Positions 51,601-57,600 of a DNA stretch of 64,000 nucleotides are shown piece by piece. This DNA is from Ascaphus truei (Eukaryota > Chordata > Amphibia > Anura > Ascaphidae). The stretch's first letter is position 1. Each line of letters starts with the position of its first letter. The position numbers and the translations under genes are program-made. The notes under the pieces were generated by a model. The model had not been told where the DNA came from and did not search any database. It saw only the letters and a program-made list of their open reading frames with translations. The stretch spans positions 68,287,585-68,351,584 of the forward strand of contig CM071570.1 in the NCBI GenBank assembly GCA_036426205.1, given 5' to 3'.

Positions 51601-54600
51601 AATGGTCTTTATGATGGCTAAGTGACTGACATTATCATATCTTTTTAGATATTAAGTTGGAAAAAAAAATCCTCTTTCCAGTAACTGGCACTGACTCATA
51701 TTTTTGTACTCCAGTGCTTCTCCTTTTAATGTCATTTTGTAACACCTAAAAATATATAATATGGCATATACATTTATTTTAACATTTGTATTAACTTACA
51801 TCATACTGTACATTTCGTGCCCATGATGGGAAAATAGAAATATAAATTGATTTTTATTTGGTGCAAACAGCCTGCCTGTGGTATATTCATTAAACTTCCC
51901 TTTAGCCAGATTTATCCTATCCAGAATTTTTTTATATTTTTTTTTATCGGGAAGAACACTCTCCTTTTATTTTCTCCCTGTACCCAACTGTCCCTTTTTC
52001 CTTTTTAGAATGGTATTTACTCCTTTTTGTAAATCGCATCATGCAGAGTCGTTAGTCTTGTCTTTTGTAACATCTATGCTTTCTGGAAAGTAGCCTCAGG
52101 CTTTTCATACATATTTCTTGGAACATCAGTTCTCAGTGCTGTAAATGCAATGTGTTTTGCTGCTATCTAGGCTGACTGTAAATCTAAACAAAAATAACTT
52201 TACATAACCTTTCAAAATGTACTTTAATTCATGTACCTCCATAATACTAGATCACTTGGTACCAAAATAGTTATGTATTAGTTGTATCTGTTCTAATAAT
52301 CCTTAAACATTTTTGGTAACAACAATAGTTTTATTATCAATTAGTAAAGCCAGCAGTATACGTACATTATTTATTATTTAAATACAGTTACTGTATGGCA
52401 GCTTGATTGGTGTAAAACAGCTACAGATTAATGCATCAGCATCTACTTCTCTATCCAGAGCAAGGCAAGTGTTTGAATAATGTCTGTACCGTGCAGTTGG
52501 CAGCTGGGAGCAAACACCCCCGCCACTTCTAGACCTACAGTATGAATCTGGTATTTCATTTGGTCAGTTTCGTAAATTTGCTCAATATAACTATGTATCT
52601 TTTTTTGGATTACTAATGCACATATATTACACATTTTTCCACGTGACGGCGAGAAACATATCTATTGCTATTTCAGTAATTTAATAAACCATAACTGATT
52701 AAGAAACTAATTCCAGTTACTTTTATTTGCGTACACCCACTTGTATGATTTCCATTTAATTAAAATGGAGAATTATGAAGAAACATACACGTTTCGATAT
52801 CTTACAAGTGTCAGGTGTTGTAATTACTTTATAAATTAGCAATGGAAGGAAATCAGAATTATTCTGCTTTTTTATTTTTACATTTCAAATTAATTTTTTT
52901 CCGTTTATTTTTATCTTTCACAGAGTTCCTTGCAAAACATCCATAATCAACTTTCAGCGACACTGGAATCATTGAAACATTTCTGGGATGCTTTGGATGA
53001 AATTGACGAGAAGACCTGGGTATTGGAACCAGAAAAACCCACACGCAGTGCCACAATAAGAAGGATTGCAATAGGTTCAAACATTACTGATATTTTGTCC
53101 AACTGACTTATTTAAAATTGTCCAACTGTTCAGCAGCGTGTGAGAGAATTGTCTAGTAATTTTGCACATATTTCTTATAAATTTTGTTTACAATGTTTGA
53201 GCAAAGTTGACCTTTTCAGGTGTAAATAGACTAATGGAATCCTTTTTTTAATTTTGTGAAATGTCAGTCTGCATAGATTTTGACAATATTTACACTTTTT
53301 TTTTCCCTTCATTAATATTATTCAGAAAGTGGAAGTAGAAGTATTTGAAAATTCAAAGTTTTCGCTTATGCAGTACTTGCTTTAACAGAGCTTGGACGAG
53401 CATTTGGGAAATACTTGCACACAAATTGTAAATGTGTAGCAGAGGAACAGATATGGCAAAACTTACTGTTTCTGGCGCCGCGCTCAAAATAGCAAAAGTC
53501 CAGCAGCGCTGGAGACGCTATATGCCTCGGTCGCACTGCAGGGGGTCCATGCTTCTAGACGCCTTGCGGCGTTAATGCGCTGGGGCTGCTGTTGTCGCGT
53601 TACCGCAGCCTATTCCGGTGCCGCGAACAGTGTCTTACTACATCTGTATGTCTTCCAGATTGTGTGAATCCCTTAAAGCAAAACCATTGCAGCCATTAAA
53701 CCCACAGAGGCTCAACTCCTACTTTTTCACCTGCAGTGATCTGTGAGATTGCAAAATACTGTTTTGTCAGATTCCTAATATACATTTCATGGTCTTTGAA
53801 ATATACGATACATTGTCGTTTTTGAAATCTTGAAAGATAAAGCGGAGTCTAAACAACGAAGTTACATGCAGTTCTATTATTCATTTCTCTATCAAAATAA
53901 CTCATATTTACACTTTTTTTGTTGTTGTAGGTAACAATGTGTCTGTTACAATTGACGTAGATCCAAGGCATCCAACCATGCTTCCAGAATGCTATTTTCT
54001 TGGAGCAGACCATGGTGGGTTATCATTTTTGAAGATCAGAATATATCTTCACTGCTAGAAAAACATACAGTACATACAATGCACATTTAGGTTGTGTGTG
54101 TGCCGCATGTTGCTATTTGTCCACATTAGATGCATATACAAGCACACAGAGACACACACACATATCACAGATAGTCATTGTATACCACAGTACATATAGG
54201 TAGAGCGTCAGCTGCACTCTTAATCAGTTCAAATATAATCATTTTTATTTAAATTATGAAATCAAGTATTATTTCCTTCCATCAGGCAGCACATGGGTAT
54301 TAAGTCCCACCTCCTGAGGTAAGACTATCAAACTTGCATGTGCCCTATAAAGGGCACCTCCCCCTTTATCTGTGCAGTGTATTTATCCTGAGCCTGCACC
54401 AAGATATTTTATTATATTTTATGAGGCTCCCTGGGTGGGCTCTTCCTACAGGTCCCTACAGTACCCAAGGGTGAGTTATCTAGGGAGAAGGGGGCTAAGA
54501 GCACACTTTTCCTTAAGCACAAAAGCAGGGGGAAAGGATCCAGCTCACAAGGTGAGGCTTGTTCTCCTTTACAGAGTATCAGATGTCACTTACCTCTCTG

Positions 54601-57600
54601 GGGGCTGGTCCCCAGAACCCCCCCACAGCACCGCGAGGAGACAGAGTGCTGCAGCCGACAAACAGGCGGAGAAGGGAAGTTTCAGCATTGCGCCAAATTC
54701 AGGTAATGCCCTGCGAGCCTGCCGAGCTCTCCTGTACCAAGATGGACATGTGTGCTGGCAGAGGGGAGCAAAGGCAGGAAGTGTGATGTCACTTCCAGTT
54801 GTAGTACACCATGTGACCAGCAGGCATTTAAAAAAAAAAACAGGAGAACAGGCAGACAAGTGATGTGAGAGTGGAGACATGCTGGAGACACAGAAGTGCA
54901 GGAAAGCATATTCTAAGCCAATTAACCCCATAACCACTATCTGGCAAGTGATGGAAGGGAAATGATTCAGGGGAAACATCTTCTGAATCAGGCAAGACTC
55001 AGAGAAGAGGATTACTGTTTCTTATTGTATATATGTATCCTACAGATGTCAGTTCCTCACAATGCAGGACCTGAAACTGCTGTGGATCCCAGTGCAGAGA
55101 ATGTTAGACCCAAGAAAGTGACAACAAAGTCCAAACATTTAACTTGTGCAGGATGTGAACAACCTTTACCGGTCAAGTATAAGAAAACATTATACCATCC
55201 AGATCCTGTGCTTTCTGGGATGGTTTTAGTCAGCAATGCAGCAAACATTTGATGGTTTAAAACCACAAATATACAAATAGCATCAGGAAATTTGACGCAA
55301 ATTGAAAAACATATTAGAGGTGTTACTAAGCCTTCTTTCAGGAATCAGACTGGGAAGCCTGAGCTGGTACAGAATTCCGAGAATATTCTTCTTCTGTAGA
55401 AGGTGAAGTAATTGAAGAAGTAAAAGCGCAGATAAGAAAAAAATGCGCTATGTTCATGGGTTTACAAAGTAAGTATAGAATATTCGCATTACATACAGTA
55501 ATCAAAACAGCTGATTAATGAAGAATTGAAACATCCGGACAAGAAACCATTCTTGTCAAGAAAATATAACCAGATGTATCCCTTTGACTCAGAGGATGCC
55601 AGGACTTGGGATAATCCTCCAAAAGTAGCCATATCTGTAGCAAGGCTATCCAGAAGATCAACCATTCCTTTAGATGATGGTTCAAGCTTCCGAGATCCTA
55701 TGGATAAGAGAGCAGAGAGTGCATTAAGAAGACTTTTTTTCCAAATCTGGTGCTCTATGCAAACCAAATTTAGCAGAAATCCAGTGCAATATGGGTTGGT
55801 GCAACGCACAGCAAAAAAAGGGGGTGATGGCAGGTCTGGCAAAAATGTTTCTTTATTATGTGGACATAAAACAGAAGGCTGCAACCTTCTACGCGTTTCG
55901 TGCAGACAAATTGCACTTATCAAGAATGTTCAACAGGGTATACATCAGGTATATATAGGGGCACAGTCTGCCGATTTTGGCGCCAAAACTCACTAATTAC
56001 AAACCTCAACCCTTAAACTGCTTAAACAATTAGTGTATATCTGTTAGGGCATGTGGGGATGGCTAATTACCTGTTGGCACTCGCAGGAGAGCCCCTCCAA
56101 ACACCCAGCTCTACACCACCGCACTGCAATGAGGGCCAAATCTCGCGAGATGCGCCTCATGCTAGCCACGTTCGTTCCGCGCATGCGCAGAGCAAAGTAT
56201 GTCATGAAGCAGTCAGGAATCACAAGGGCAATGCCCAAAGAGTACTATGTGCAATTTGTCTGCACGAAACGCGTAGAAGGTTGCAGCCTTCTGTTTTTAT
56301 GTCCACATAATAAAGAAACATTTTTGCCAGACCTGCCATCACCCCCTTTTTTTGCTGTGCGTTGCACCAACCCATATTGCACTGGATTTCTCCCTACTGG
56401 CAACTGCACGCAGATTGAGAAGGACTACTGGTGACACAATCGTGAGTACTTACCTGGGGCCAGCCCAATGAGGTTAGGGGGGGTGTCTTTGTGCATTTAC
56501 CCCTGCCTTCAGGGCAACTGGAGCTCTTTAAAGGTTTTATATCTCATGTCCCAGAAGTGTCCCCCTCATATACTCAGAATAATGGGATTCCATGCTTGAG
56601 CACCAAATCACCTTTACTGCAAATTTAGCAGAAGCCTGTGTTACAAGATCATTAAGAGCCTGGATGACGCAAGTAGAAGAATCTCTTGAGATCAAATCCT
56701 GAAGCTTTTCCATTTGATTCGTCTGGACATAGATGCAGCCTAGAGGGCATTGTGTCTTAAAGCTTGGATAGCGGATGCAAGCAAACTAACATTCCTAAAT
56801 CTGTATGATCGCAGGGAACATTTCAAAATGGGAGTCCATAATGTCTGTTGTCAACATTTTAAGTCCAGGAGATTTTATGGCAGCAATCGATTTGAAAGAT
56901 GCCTATTTACATTTTACCATCTGCTTCGCTCACCAACATTTGTTGAGGCTCGCCATTCAAGATGAAATCCAAGTAAAGCATTATCAATTCAAGGCCTTAC
57001 CTTTCAGGCTATCATCTGCTCCCACACTTTTCACAAAAGTAATGGTAATGGTGGTGGCCGAAGCGATCAGGGAACAAGGTCTATCTGTAGTACCCTATCT
57101 GAATGATTGGCTACTGAAAGCAACTTCACATCAACTCCTGAAAAATCATATCCTGTATTTACTGGAATTCCTGCAGGAGTTAGGCTTGTTCATTAATTGC
57201 GAAAAAATACATTGAGACCAACCTAAAACATTCTTTTTCTAGGGCTACAATTCAATACAGCCCTCAGAATTTTTTTTTTGCTATCACAAAAAACAAAAAA
57301 TCAGATAAAACACATCAGATACCTCAGGACTGTCTCAAACATATCTCTCCGTCAAGCAATGAGAGTACTAGGACTTGTGTCAGTGTCCATAGAGGCAGTG
57401 CTATGGGCAAGGTTGCACATGCGTCAACTTCAAGCTAAAGTCCTAATGGAGTGGGACGGAGACGAAAGGTCACTAGAGAAGCACTTCTCGCTATCTCTAC
57501 GGACCAGGACATCTCTGAGATGGTGGCAACAGAGAAGCAGTCTGCTAGCAGGACGTCCCTTTTAAAACCCAGAGTGGACAGTGCTCACCACAGAGGCCAG

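Noticed and set aside
55489..56434. Matching open frames in both directions sharing CRTNPYCTGFL-like text
   Set aside because: They arise from the 141-bp inverted repeats of an insertion within the DIRS element, not from duplicated genes.
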